Assembly: GCA_964388275.1 (NCBI GenBank)
Contig: CAYLZD010000053.1
Coordinates: 1-16,464, forward strand
Source of the DNA: JARYLZ01 sp964388275
GTDB taxonomy: Bacteria; Bacteroidota; Ignavibacteria; SZUA-365
DNA: 16,464 bases
Reading direction: 5' to 3'
Positions 1-8,150 of this stretch are shown here, in pieces (the first letter of the stretch is position 1; each line of letters starts with the position of its first letter). The notes beneath the pieces are model-generated. The model made no database searches, was not told the origin of the DNA, and was given only the letters and a program-made list of their open reading frames with translations. Made by a program: the position numbers and the translations under genes.

Positions 1-3000
1 CTGTACTTCTCCGGCGCGGCGGCGGTGACGTGCAATTACAACAATCTTTATGTGGATGTGCCGGGAAATTCCTCCGCTGCTACCGGTTACTATAACGCAA
101 GCACCGGAGGCACACTCGCTCAATGGCAGGCCGTCAACGGCGGGGCCTTCGACCAGAACAGCGTGGCCGCGAATCCGGCGTACGAGAATCCCGCGACAGG
201 GAACTACAAGCCGATGGCTCTTGCTCTCAACAATGCGGGAACCGACCTTTACACGGGAGGTTTCGTGACGGATGACATTCTCGGGAATTCCCGCAGCTCG
301 ACTCCCGATATCGGGGCATACGAGTTCACGCCCTCGAATATGTCTTATTCATCTTCCACGACCACGCAGACGCTGACGACACCGGTTCCTATCGGCATGA
401 CCGACGCGCAGATCGTAGGAGTGCAGGTGCAAACACTGGGCGCGCTGTCGCCTATAAGTCTCACGAGCTTCACGTTCAACACTTCCGGAAGCACCACGGC
501 ATCGGACATCGCGGCGGCCAGGGTATACTACACCGGAACATCGCCTGCCTTCGCGGCGGTAAACCAGTTCGGGAGCTCGGTATCCGCACCCAGCGGGTCG
601 TTCAATATCACCGGTACGCAAACGCTCGCATCGGGGATGAATTACTTCTGGCTGGTGTACGACATCTCCTCCACGGCGGCGGCGAACAATGTGGTCGACG
701 CGCAATGCAACTCGGTCACCGTCGGCGGCACGCCGCGCACGCCCAGCGAGACCAATCCCTCGGGCAACAGGCAGCTTCTCGCCCCGATGAGCGGCGCGTA
801 TACCGTCGGATCCGGGGGCTCATTCGCGACACTGAGCGATGCGTTCGCCTTGTTGAACACGGTCGGCCTCGGTGGAAATACTACGCTGAACATCATCAGC
901 GACATTGCCGAGCCCGGCATGGCCGTCGTCAACCAGTGGATCGAAGTTCCGGCATCGAGCAATTACCGGCTCGCGATACAGCCCTCGGGAGGAGCGGCCA
1001 GGACGGTGTCGGCCTCGGTGAGCTCCGGCGCGGTGATCAAACTCAACGGCGCGGACAGGGTGGTTATCGACGGTCTCAACACGGGCGGCAACAGTCTTGC
1101 GATCTCGAACAACAGCACCTCTACTCACGCGGTGATCTGGATACAAAGCCTCGGAGCCGGGTCTGGATGCAACAACGTGATGATCCGGAACACGACCATA
1201 ACCTGCGGATCCAATACTTCGACGTCGTTCGGCATTCTGGTGAACGGCTCTTCCGCGGTCGGCACCACTTCATCCAGCAGCGACAACGAAAACCTGACGA
1301 TCCAGAACAACGACGTCAGAAGAGCCCTCTACGGAATATACGCCACGGCGGCTTCACCGGGATTCAACGACTCCCTGCGCATACTGGGGAATACCGTGGG
1401 TTCGACGTCCTCGACCAATTACATACACTACAAGGCCGTCTATATCGACGGCGCAACCGAGCCGACGATTTCGCAGAACACGATTACAGGGGTGTTCGAC
1501 GACAGGGACGGGTATCGAGTGTCGGGAATCGAATTGGGGCAGTACGTAACGGACGCCGAAATCACAAGGAATGCAATATCCAACATCAAGGGACTCTGGT
1601 ACGACGCGTCGATTGACGACGGCAACGGCGCTTTCGGGATCAAGATGACTTCCGGAACCGGCGTCTCCGACATCCTCGTCGCCAACAATATGATCTGGGA
1701 CGTGATGTCGGCCGGGTACTACGATTACAAGGAGAGCCAGCCGTACGGAATCTGGATATACGGCGGAGACACCGTCAAAATCCACAATAACAGCGTTTAT
1801 CTCTACGGCGCCTTCACGAATTACAGCACTTCCGCAGCCTGCCAGATCATGTCGAGTTCGGTCGCGAACGTCGACATGCGCAACAACATCTTCAGGAATT
1901 CCATTACGGGACCTTCCGGCACTTACTCTTACGCCGTCTCCGTGCCGTCAGGGTACGGCTTCTCGGCCATCAACAACAATGACTACTACGTCTCGGGGAC
2001 CAACGGCGTTCTCGGTTATTACGGCGCCGACAAGACGACGCTGAACGACTGGCGTCTTTCGTCGGGACAGGACGGCGCCTCGCTCTCGGTCGATCCGCTG
2101 TTCGCGTCCACGGCAAACCTGCACATAAACTCGGGCAGCACTCCCACGCAGCTCGAATCAGGCGGAGCTCCCATAGCGGGGTTGACAATCGACTACGACG
2201 GCGACACGCGTCCCGGTCCGAACAATTCACAAAACGGCGGCGCTACAGCGCCGGACATCGGCGCCGACGAATTCGACGGCGTGCCGAACGACCTGATCCC
2301 GCCGATAATCACCGTGACTCCGCTCGACATCACGAACTCGACTTCACAGAGGACCATAACCGCGACCATTTCCGATGCATCGGGAGTGCCCACCACGGGC
2401 GCCGGATTGCCGCGTCTCTACTGGCGCATCAATGCAGGCTCATACAATTCCGCCACCGCGACTTCACTCGGCGGCGGGCAGTACCAGTTCGCTTTCGGCG
2501 CCGGCGTGGCTACGTACGACGTGGTTTCCTATTACATCGTAGCCCAGGATATGGCCGCGACGCCGAATGTGGGCGCAAGTCCCTCCGTCGGCGCGAGCGG
2601 TTTCTCGACGAATCCTCCGGCTTGCACGACTCCCCCCGCATCACCTTACAGCTATTACATTCAGGGAACCCTCGCCGGAGGCGTGGTTTCGGTTCCCGGG
2701 ACCTATTCGACGTTGACGGGCGCGGGCGGCTTTTTCGACGTGGTGAACAAGAGCGTCGTAACAGGCAACATCACCGTGAACATCACGAACAACCTGACCG
2801 AGGACGGCGCAGTCGCGCTCAACGAAGTTCTCGAGAGTCCCGTCAGTTCCAACTACACGATCACGATCCGACCCGACGGAAGCGCCGAGAGACTGATAGC
2901 CGGCAGCGTAAGCACGGGAGGCATGATCCGTCTGAACGGCGCCGATCGCGTTACCATCGACGGTCGCTACAACGGCAGCGGGAGGTATCTCCGTTTGAGA

Positions 3001-5745
3001 AACACGGCGACGAGCCATGGAACGATTTATCTCTCGAACGACGCCTCGTTCAACACGGTGAGAAACTGTTTCGTCGAGGGCTCATCGACGTCCACGGGAA
3101 ACGGAACCATCACGATACTGGCAGGCAACGCTTCAGGGAACGATAACAACACTTTCCGGGAAAACGTCATACGCGACAGGAGCGACGCGGCCGGGGTGCC
3201 CTCCGTGGCCTTTTACTCAATCGGCACTTCCACCGTCAAGAACGACAACATCACCGTCAGCGACAACGAGATTCCGAACTTCGCGTACTACGGCGTCTAC
3301 GCATCGTCCACAGGCACGGGCGACGCCTGGTCGATCGAGGGCAACAGCATTTACTGCAGCCTCGCGACTCCGCCGAGCACCGTCGCATACCCGGTATGCC
3401 TGTTGGGCGGCGGCAACGGGCACAGCGTCTCGGGCAACTACATTGGAGGCACGGCCCCGAATTGCGGCGGCAGCGCATGGACTCATCCCGGCACGGCCAC
3501 TTTTTACGGGATATACCTGACCGCCGGCACGACGACCAACAGCTCGGTGCAGGGCAACACCATACAGAACCTCGCTTTCTCCGGCTCGAGCGGCACGATT
3601 TACCTGATGTACATCACGGGAGGGAACGTCGACATAGGCACAGTTACCGGAAACCTGATCGGAAATACGATAACGCCGAACAGCATAACGACGTCGCGCT
3701 CGGCGGTTTGCTATCTGTTGTACGTGACCACATCGGGAAACGCCGCGATACGGAACAACGTCATCGCGAACGTCACGAGCACGCACACCGGTAGCACAAC
3801 CTTCGGCTGCCTGTATCGGAGCGGCGGCGGTCAAACGGATATCTCCGGCAACACCGTGCATTCCTGTTCCTCGGCCTCCGGCAACACCACACAGACGACG
3901 ACTTCGGCGATGTTCGGCATCTTGTCCACCAGCACCGGCGGCGGACAGACGATCATCGGCAACACCGTTTACAACCTGCGCAACTCCGGCGGCGCCGGGT
4001 CGGTGGTCACAATGGTCCAGGGAATAGACGTCACGGGTTCGGGCGCATCCGGAACCATCTCGAACAACAAAATCTACGGACTGGAGAACACGAGCAACGG
4101 CCAGGCGCATATCGTAGGCCTGCATCTGTACGCCGGAAGCTGGACGGCGGCCAACAACATGATTTCGCTGTCAAACGGCTCCAACGGCAACGACATAATC
4201 GTCAGGGGCATACTCAACGACAATGCAACGACGGTGACGAACGAGATGATATACAACTCGGTGTATGTCGGCGGCGCCATAAATTCCGGATCGGCGGGCA
4301 GCCAGGCCTTTTCGCGCACCGTCGCTGCGACGAACAAGCACGTCGACAACATCTACTACAACAATCGAAGCGGCGGCAGCGGCGCGCACGTGTCGCTGGC
4401 GAGTTCCGTGACGGGTTCCTGGTCGTCTGACAACAACCTCCTCGTCGCCCCGAGCTCCGCGGCCGTCGCCGTTTGGAACAACACGGCCTACAGTTTCTCC
4501 GGCTTCATCACAGCCAGCGGAAACGACAATTACAGCGTGAACGGCGATCCGCTGGTCCTGACGCCTTCAAGCCTTTTCCGGAATGTGTCTTCCGGGGACC
4601 TCGGCATTATGAACACGGACCCGAATTGCTGGTATGTGAACGGCAAGGGCATCGCCGGCGCCATGTCCAATTCAATAGCGGACGATTTCGCTGCGGCGAG
4701 CGTGCGTTCCACGACGTTAGGACTGGCTACCGACATCGGCGCCGATGAATTCACGACGAACACGACTCCGCCGATGGCAGCCGCTTCAGCCGCTCCGGCC
4801 GCGAATACGACCACAGTCTACAGTTTCGCGGGTCAGATTCTGGCAAGCATCGCCTGGGGCACGGGCGGAACAGTTCCCACAGCCGTCGACTTCCGGTACT
4901 ATTCCGGCGACAACCCGCCGGCGCCTCTGACAGGCAACTACAGCAATGCATTCGCGAACATCACGGTCACCGGAGGAACGGGTTACAGCTACAACATCAC
5001 ACTCGGTTATTCGCCCGCCTGGCTCGGGAGCATTTCTTCGGAGTCGAACATACGACTCGCCAAGCGCGATGGAGCGGTCTGGAGCCTCCTGGCCGCCTCG
5101 ACCGTGAACACGTCAAGCAAGACGGTGACGATGACCGGTCTGACTTCCTTCTCCGATTTCGCGTTGACCGACGCCCTGAATCCGCTTCCCGTCGAGCTGA
5201 CCGCGTTCACGGCACGGCTTCGCGGGCAGGCCGTCCGGCTGGACTGGAGCACGGCGAGCGAGGTGAACGCTCTTCGCTACGAAGTCGAGCGCCGCGCGAC
5301 AGGCGGCTGGGAAGCGATCGGTTCTGTCGACGCCCGGGGCGCCGCCGACAAGCCGAGCGAGTACTCCTTTTTTGACGACCGCCTGCCGGAAGCCGCGGAA
5401 TTTGTTTACCGTCTGAAAATGGTGGACCGGGACGGCAGCTTCGATTACTCGCAGGAGGTGAGAGTGCGGATGCTGAAGGCGGACGGTTTCAACCTCTTCG
5501 TCAATTATCCCAACCCGTTCAATCCGGCGACAACAATTTCCTTCTCACTGCCGGCCGAGCAATTCGTTACCGTCCGCATCGTAGACGCGACCGGCCGCGA
5601 GGTGGAGATTCTGCACAGCGGACTGCTGCCGGCGGGCATCCACTCATCCATGTTTCTTGCGCGCGATCTGCCGAGCGGCATATACACTTGCGTCGTGACA
5701 GCAGGCGCTCAGACGCGCACGGGACGGATGGTGCTGGCGCGTTGA
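1..5745 (+). CDS. Giant modular beta-helix surface/secreted protein with T9SS type A C-terminal sorting domain (5'-truncated by window edge)
   Basis: The reading frame is open from base 1, so the true start lies upstream; the GTG at 25 is only the first start-like codon in the window. Residues below are counted from that GTG. The protein is built of modules. A first right-handed beta-helix tail ends in PDIGAYEF (residues 94-101). A beta-sandwich domain follows at about 104-250, with NYFWLVYD, resembling the BNR-associated N-terminal domain. A second Asn/Gly/Ser-rich beta-helix spans about 258-750 and ends in PDIGADEF. An Ig-like domain lies at about 755-885. A third beta-helix at about 893-1576 ends in DIGADEF. 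Then come an LPVELTAF/YEVERR fibronectin-like domain (about 1721-1820) and the sorting domain from about 1823, with NYPNPFNPATTI, GREVEIL and LPSGIY, ending RMVLAR. Such domains direct export through the type IX secretion system and cleavage or anchoring at the outer membrane. The ligand is unknown; adhesin or polysaccharide-binding roles are guesses. It appears monocistronic at its 3' end, with hairpins downstream. Confidence 0.88.
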   Translation: MYFSGAAAVTCNYNNLYVDVPGNSSAATGYYNASTGGTLAQWQAVNGGAFDQNSVAANPAYENPATGNYKPMALALNNAGTDLYTGGFVTDDILGNSRSSTPDIGAYEFTPSNMSYSSSTTTQTLTTPVPIGMTDAQIVGVQVQTLGALSPISLTSFTFNTSGSTTASDIAAARVYYTGTSPAFAAVNQFGSSVSAPSGSFNITGTQTLASGMNYFWLVYDISSTAAANNVVDAQCNSVTVGGTPRTPSETNPSGNRQLLAPMSGAYTVGSGGSFATLSDAFALLNTVGLGGNTTLNIISDIAEPGMAVVNQWIEVPASSNYRLAIQPSGGAARTVSASVSSGAVIKLNGADRVVIDGLNTGGNSLAISNNSTSTHAVIWIQSLGAGSGCNNVMIRNTTITCGSNTSTSFGILVNGSSAVGTTSSSSDNENLTIQNNDVRRALYGIYATAASPGFNDSLRILGNTVGSTSSTNYIHYKAVYIDGATEPTISQNTITGVFDDRDGYRVSGIELGQYVTDAEITRNAISNIKGLWYDASIDDGNGAFGIKMTSGTGVSDILVANNMIWDVMSAGYYDYKESQPYGIWIYGGDTVKIHNNSVYLYGAFTNYSTSAACQIMSSSVANVDMRNNIFRNSITGPSGTYSYAVSVPSGYGFSAINNNDYYVSGTNGVLGYYGADKTTLNDWRLSSGQDGASLSVDPLFASTANLHINSGSTPTQLESGGAPIAGLTIDYDGDTRPGPNNSQNGGATAPDIGADEFDGVPNDLIPPIITVTPLDITNSTSQRTITATISDASGVPTTGAGLPRLYWRINAGSYNSATATSLGGGQYQFAFGAGVATYDVVSYYIVAQDMAATPNVGASPSVGASGFSTNPPACTTPPASPYSYYIQGTLAGGVVSVPGTYSTLTGAGGFFDVVNKSVVTGNITVNITNNLTEDGAVALNEVLESPVSSNYTITIRPDGSAERLIAGSVSTGGMIRLNGADRVTIDGRYNGSGRYLRLRNTATSHGTIYLSNDASFNTVRNCFVEGSSTSTGNGTITILAGNASGNDNNTFRENVIRDRSDAAGVPSVAFYSIGTSTVKNDNITVSDNEIPNFAYYGVYASSTGTGDAWSIEGNSIYCSLATPPSTVAYPVCLLGGGNGHSVSGNYIGGTAPNCGGSAWTHPGTATFYGIYLTAGTTTNSSVQGNTIQNLAFSGSSGTIYLMYITGGNVDIGTVTGNLIGNTITPNSITTSRSAVCYLLYVTTSGNAAIRNNVIANVTSTHTGSTTFGCLYRSGGGQTDISGNTVHSCSSASGNTTQTTTSAMFGILSTSTGGGQTIIGNTVYNLRNSGGAGSVVTMVQGIDVTGSGASGTISNNKIYGLENTSNGQAHIVGLHLYAGSWTAANNMISLSNGSNGNDIIVRGILNDNATTVTNEMIYNSVYVGGAINSGSAGSQAFSRTVAATNKHVDNIYYNNRSGGSGAHVSLASSVTGSWSSDNNLLVAPSSAAVAVWNNTAYSFSGFITASGNDNYSVNGDPLVLTPSSLFRNVSSGDLGIMNTDPNCWYVNGKGIAGAMSNSIADDFAAASVRSTTLGLATDIGADEFTTNTTPPMAAASAAPAANTTTVYSFAGQILASIAWGTGGTVPTAVDFRYYSGDNPPAPLTGNYSNAFANITVTGGTGYSYNITLGYSPAWLGSISSESNIRLAKRDGAVWSLLAASTVNTSSKTVTMTGLTSFSDFALTDALNPLPVELTAFTARLRGQAVRLDWSTASEVNALRYEVERRATGGWEAIGSVDARGAADKPSEYSFFDDRLPEAAEFVYRLKMVDRDGSFDYSQEVRVRMLKADGFNLFVNYPNPFNPATTISFSLPAEQFVTVRIVDATGREVEILHSGLLPAGIHSSMFLARDLPSGIYTCVVTAGAQTRTGRMVLAR

Positions 5746-5756
5746 TCAATCGAGGA

Positions 5757-5862
5757 GAAGCCGGCAGGCTTCCCGACTGAGGACTGGTATGGGGTGCGGG
5801 CGGCCGCACCCCTGTTTCGTTGTGCGCCCGCTCGGGCGCACGGACATGGGACTGGACGTCCC
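5757..5862. repeat. Cluster of four consecutive hairpins
   Basis: Four inverted repeats follow each other: GAAGCC/GGCTTC (5757-5772), GGGGTGCGG/CCGCACCCC (5791-5812), GTGCGCCCG/CGGGCGCAC (5822-5830 and 5833-5841, a 9-bp stem with a nominal 2-base spacer) and GGGAC/GTCCC (5848-5862). They may form one compound terminator or a REP-like intergenic element. Copies elsewhere in the genome cannot be judged from this window. Confidence 0.55.
5791..5818 (+). terminator. Probable terminator after the T9SS protein gene
   Basis: A perfect 9-bp stem, GGGGTGCGG (5791-5799) with CCGCACCCC (5804-5812), closes a GCGG loop and is followed by TGTTTCGTTG. The hairpin is very stable but the T-tract is poor, so termination may be inefficient or factor-dependent. 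It lies 46 bases after the stop codon. Confidence 0.5.
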
Positions 5863-5934
5863 TGCGCAACTGAACCGAACGCGGCATACGTTTTCCGGGC
5901 GGCGTGCGAATCATCCGGCATGAGTCGCCGGCTA

Positions 5935-5962
5935 TTGCATATATCGCCGGAAATGTTATAAT
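5935..5962 (+). promoter_or_regulatory. Probable sigma70-type promoter with extended -10
   Basis: TTGCAT (5935-5940) is followed after 16 bases by TATAAT (5957-5962), preceded by TG one base upstream, which makes an extended -10 (TGTTATAAT). Transcription would begin near 5969, leaving a leader of about 105 bases before the ATG at 6074. It is the best-looking promoter in the window, although Bacteroidota often use a different -7 motif (TAnnTTTG). Confidence 0.5.
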
Positions 5963-6058
5963 GAAATAGACGATTGCGAAACACACGCTGATGTCCGACG
6001 CGGGGTTTGATCGACCCGCGGAGGAGCCGCTATCACCTCGATGCGAGGATATAATTTG

Positions 6059-6066
6059 AAAAGGAG
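6059..6066 (+). promoter_or_regulatory. Shine-Dalgarno that fixes the radical SAM start
   Basis: AAAAGGAG lies 7 bases upstream of the ATG at 6074. The in-frame ATG at 6041 has no such site and sits in the loop of a small hairpin, so 6074 is preferred. Confidence 0.75.
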
Positions 6067-6073
6067 TGCCGTC

Positions 6074-7477
6074 ATGAACATGAAATCTCTAGCTCCGCCC
6101 GGGAAAGCGGTTCCGCATGTGCCGCCGGCCCGGGAATCAACGGGTAGCAGTTTCGTCTACTACACCGCGAACAACATGCATACGATCCCTCAACTGGCGT
6201 CCATCCCCGCCGAGCTGCGTTTCGAAATGAAAATCGCGGCCATTGTATTTCCCTTCAAAGTAAACCGGTATGTGCTGGACGAGCTGATCGATTGGTCGGA
6301 AGTCCCGGACGACCCGATATTTCAGTTGACTTTTCCTCAACGGGGGATGCTCGATCCCGATGATTTCGATGCGCTGGCGGATCTGGTCAAGCGCGAAGCA
6401 TCCATCGAAACCATCAGGACCGAAGCAGACCGCGTCAGGCGTTCGCTGAATCCGCAACCTGCCGGACAAACAACGCTCAACGTCCCGGAACTGGACGGAG
6501 AAGCTCTGCCCGGCCTGCAGCACAAATACGCCGAGACGGTTCTTTATTTCCCCGCTGCGGGGCAGACCTGCCACTCATACTGCACATATTGCTTCCGCTG
6601 GCCTCAATTCGCGGGCATGAAGGACATGCGTATAGCGTCGCGGGATACTGACCGGCTGGTCAGGTATTTGGGCAGGCATCCCGGTGTGACGAACGTCCTG
6701 CTCACGGGCGGCGATCCCATGGTCATCAAGACGTCGAAACTTGCCGCGATTGTGGAGCCGATGCTCACGCCGGCGCTGGATCACGTTCATTCCATAAGAT
6801 TCGGAACGAAAGCGCTGGGATATTGGCCGCAGCGTTTCGTGACGGATCCCGACGCGGACGAGCTGCTGCGTCTTTTCAGTCGCATTATTGAAACCGGAAG
6901 ATCCGTGGCGATAATGGCGCATTGCAACCATTATCACGAACTGGAAACGCCGATGGCCCGCGAGGCGGTGCGCCGGATCAGGGACACCGGCGCGGTGATC
7001 CGCAGTCAGTCGCCGTTGATCGCGCGGATAAACGACACGCCCGCCGTTTGGGAGCTGATGTGGCGGGAACAGGTTCGACTGGGGATCATTCCATATTACA
7101 TGTTCGTGGAGAGAGACACGGGCGCCAGGCGCTACTTCGAAGTGCCTCTCCACAGCGCGGTCAAGATTTTCCGGGAGGCATACAGGCACGTCAACGGACT
7201 GGCCCGCACAGTGCGAGGGCCTTCGATGTCGGCCATGCCGGGCAAAGTCGAGATCACCGGCACGGCGGTGATCGGCGGAGAGAAGGTGTTTGCTCTGCGC
7301 TTTCTGCAGGCGAGAAATCCGGATTGGGTCGGAAAGCCCTTCTTCGCGGCCTTCGATCCGGACGCGGTCTGGCTTGACGATCTCAAGCCCGCATTCGGAG
7401 CAAGGCGCTTCTTCTACGAGGATGAACTCGATTCAATGGTCGGTAATCACTCCGGACGATCCGGGGAGGCCGCATAA
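6074..7477 (+). CDS. KamA-family radical SAM protein (lysine 2,3-aminomutase-like)
   Basis: The protein has 467 residues starting at the ATG with a good ribosome site. The radical SAM cluster motif CxxxCxxC is C166, C170 and C173, within CHSYCTYCFRWPQF. TGGDP (211-215) follows, as expected for SAM binding, and the upstream DPIFQLTFPQ resembles the KamA family. Lysine 2,3-aminomutases use SAM and PLP to move an amino group from C2 to C3. The PLP-binding lysine of classical enzymes sits in a glycine-rich PGGGGK loop. Here the corresponding region reads SAMPGKVEI, so K391 is a candidate but the glycine run is gone. Substrate and PLP dependence are therefore uncertain. No EF-P, lysine-fermentation or beta-lysine acetyltransferase gene is adjacent, and the gene appears to stand alone. 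It might make a beta-amino acid (osmolyte or precursor) or carry out a different radical reaction. Confidence 0.85.
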   Translation: MNMKSLAPPGKAVPHVPPARESTGSSFVYYTANNMHTIPQLASIPAELRFEMKIAAIVFPFKVNRYVLDELIDWSEVPDDPIFQLTFPQRGMLDPDDFDALADLVKREASIETIRTEADRVRRSLNPQPAGQTTLNVPELDGEALPGLQHKYAETVLYFPAAGQTCHSYCTYCFRWPQFAGMKDMRIASRDTDRLVRYLGRHPGVTNVLLTGGDPMVIKTSKLAAIVEPMLTPALDHVHSIRFGTKALGYWPQRFVTDPDADELLRLFSRIIETGRSVAIMAHCNHYHELETPMAREAVRRIRDTGAVIRSQSPLIARINDTPAVWELMWREQVRLGIIPYYMFVERDTGARRYFEVPLHSAVKIFREAYRHVNGLARTVRGPSMSAMPGKVEITGTAVIGGEKVFALRFLQARNPDWVGKPFFAAFDPDAVWLDDLKPAFGARRFFYEDELDSMVGNHSGRSGEAA

Positions 7478-7503
7478 CCGCCGTCCGGAAGCGGGTCTTC
7501 GCG

Positions 7504-7558
7504 GCTGATTATATATCAAAGGCGCCCGGGCGTTATGCCGCAGGCGCCTATTAATCAG
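7504..7558. terminator. Inverted repeat between convergent genes, possible bidirectional terminator
   Basis: Nested complementary arms lie between the two convergent stop codons: CTGATTA (7504-7510) with TAATCAG (7552-7558), and AGGCGCC (7520-7526) with GGCGCCT (7543-7549). On the minus strand the inner stem is followed by TTTGATATAT, a weak T-rich tail; on the plus strand it is followed by ATTAATC. Position favours a shared terminator, but the tails are weak. Confidence 0.45.
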
Positions 7559-7567
7559 GTGTCCGAA

Positions 7568-7768
7568 TCAGATCTTTACGACGTTCACCGCCTGCAGGCC
7601 TTTCGGGCCTTCCTCGACTTCGAACTGAACGTTATCGCCTCCCGCAAGTTTGCGGAATCCCTTGCCGACGATCGAGCGATAATGGACGAATACGTCGTCG
7701 CCGGTTTCCCTTTGAATGAAACCGAATCCCTTGGTTTCGTTGAACCACTTCACGGTGCCTTTTTCCAT
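7568..7768 (-). CDS. Cold-shock domain protein (CspA family)
   Basis: A 66-residue protein of exactly the usual size for the family. It is a single cold-shock domain: GTVKWFN at 4-10, RNP1 KGFGFI at 13-18 and RNP2 VFVHY at 26-30, closing with GPKGLQAVNV. These proteins bind single-stranded RNA or DNA and melt mRNA structure during cold or growth transitions in the cytoplasm. The start at 7768 is supported by AGGAT (plus-strand 7775-7779) 6 bases upstream. It is transcribed toward the radical SAM gene and away from the lipoprotein gene. Whether it is cold-induced or constitutive cannot be told, but the space upstream allows a long leader as in cold-induced family members. Confidence 0.95.
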   Translation of the reverse strand: MEKGTVKWFNETKGFGFIQRETGDDVFVHYRSIVGKGFRKLAGGDNVQFEVEEGPKGLQAVNVVKI

Positions 7769-8150
7769 GCTGTCATCCTACGGTTGAATTGTAACAGGAT
7801 TGAGTGCGGCTGTGTTTTCCCCGATGGAGATGCCTCGTTTCGGCGCAAAGCTCCTCCGCCCCTGTCACCGTTGAGGAACAAGAAGCCATTCGGCACGCGG
7901 GTACCGTGAACTTAAACCTCAATCGAACCATCAAACGAACAGCGGAAAAACAAAGATCACTTCTATTAATTTTACGCGACAAAACTAACTGTTTCCGGAA
8001 TGAATAGCAATATTATCGGCGAGTGAAAAGTATTTTTCTTCGTCACCTTTCAATATTTGGTTGCGGTCTCAAAGATGCGGAAATTGCGCAAGCGAGGCCG
8101 CGTTATGAGCCCGCCTCAGAGAATCCACAAACAGACCACGGAAATCCAAA
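7769..8150. other. Divergent intergenic region between cold-shock and lipoprotein genes
   Basis: These 382 bases have no convincing gene. The part at about 7910-8060 is visibly more AT-rich than its surroundings, as expected for a promoter region serving both directions. One candidate minus-strand promoter is listed separately. I saw no clear plus-strand promoter for the lipoprotein gene. Confidence 0.5.
7980..8011 (-). promoter_or_regulatory. Candidate Bacteroidota-type promoter for the cold-shock gene
   Basis: On the minus strand TAGTTTTG (plus positions 7987-7980) fits the Bacteroidota -7 consensus TAnnTTTG. ATTG (8011-8008) lies 20 bases upstream, close to the -33 TTTG element. It would give a 5' leader of about 200 bases. 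Such short motifs can arise by chance. Confidence 0.35.

Larger units (their letters stand above)
5746..6073. other. Intergenic region: hairpin cluster, promoter and structured leader
   Basis: This is 328 bases without a credible gene. The first third (5757-5862) holds four successive inverted repeats, listed separately. The middle carries an extended -10 promoter (5935-5962). The last third is a leader of about 105 bases with two further small hairpins: CGCGGG/CCCGCG at 5999-6004 and 6015-6020, and CCTCG/CGAGG at 6036-6040 and 6044-6048. No riboswitch family was recognised in the leader. Confidence 0.6.

Noticed and set aside
5709..5984. Minus-strand open frame over the hairpin cluster after the T9SS gene
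   Set aside because: The translation is Arg/Ala/Pro-rich with no recognisable domain, overlaps the end of the T9SS gene and is explained by GC-rich inverted repeats.
6050..6055. Perfect TATAAT just before the radical SAM gene as a -10 box
   Set aside because: A start at the usual distance would fall in the Shine-Dalgarno and leave no leader; the extended -10 promoter at 5935-5962 is better placed. Leaderless use was left as a side note.
7535..7909. Plus-strand open frame across the cold-shock gene
   Set aside because: It is antisense to an unmistakable cold-shock domain protein, has no family features and no ribosome site.
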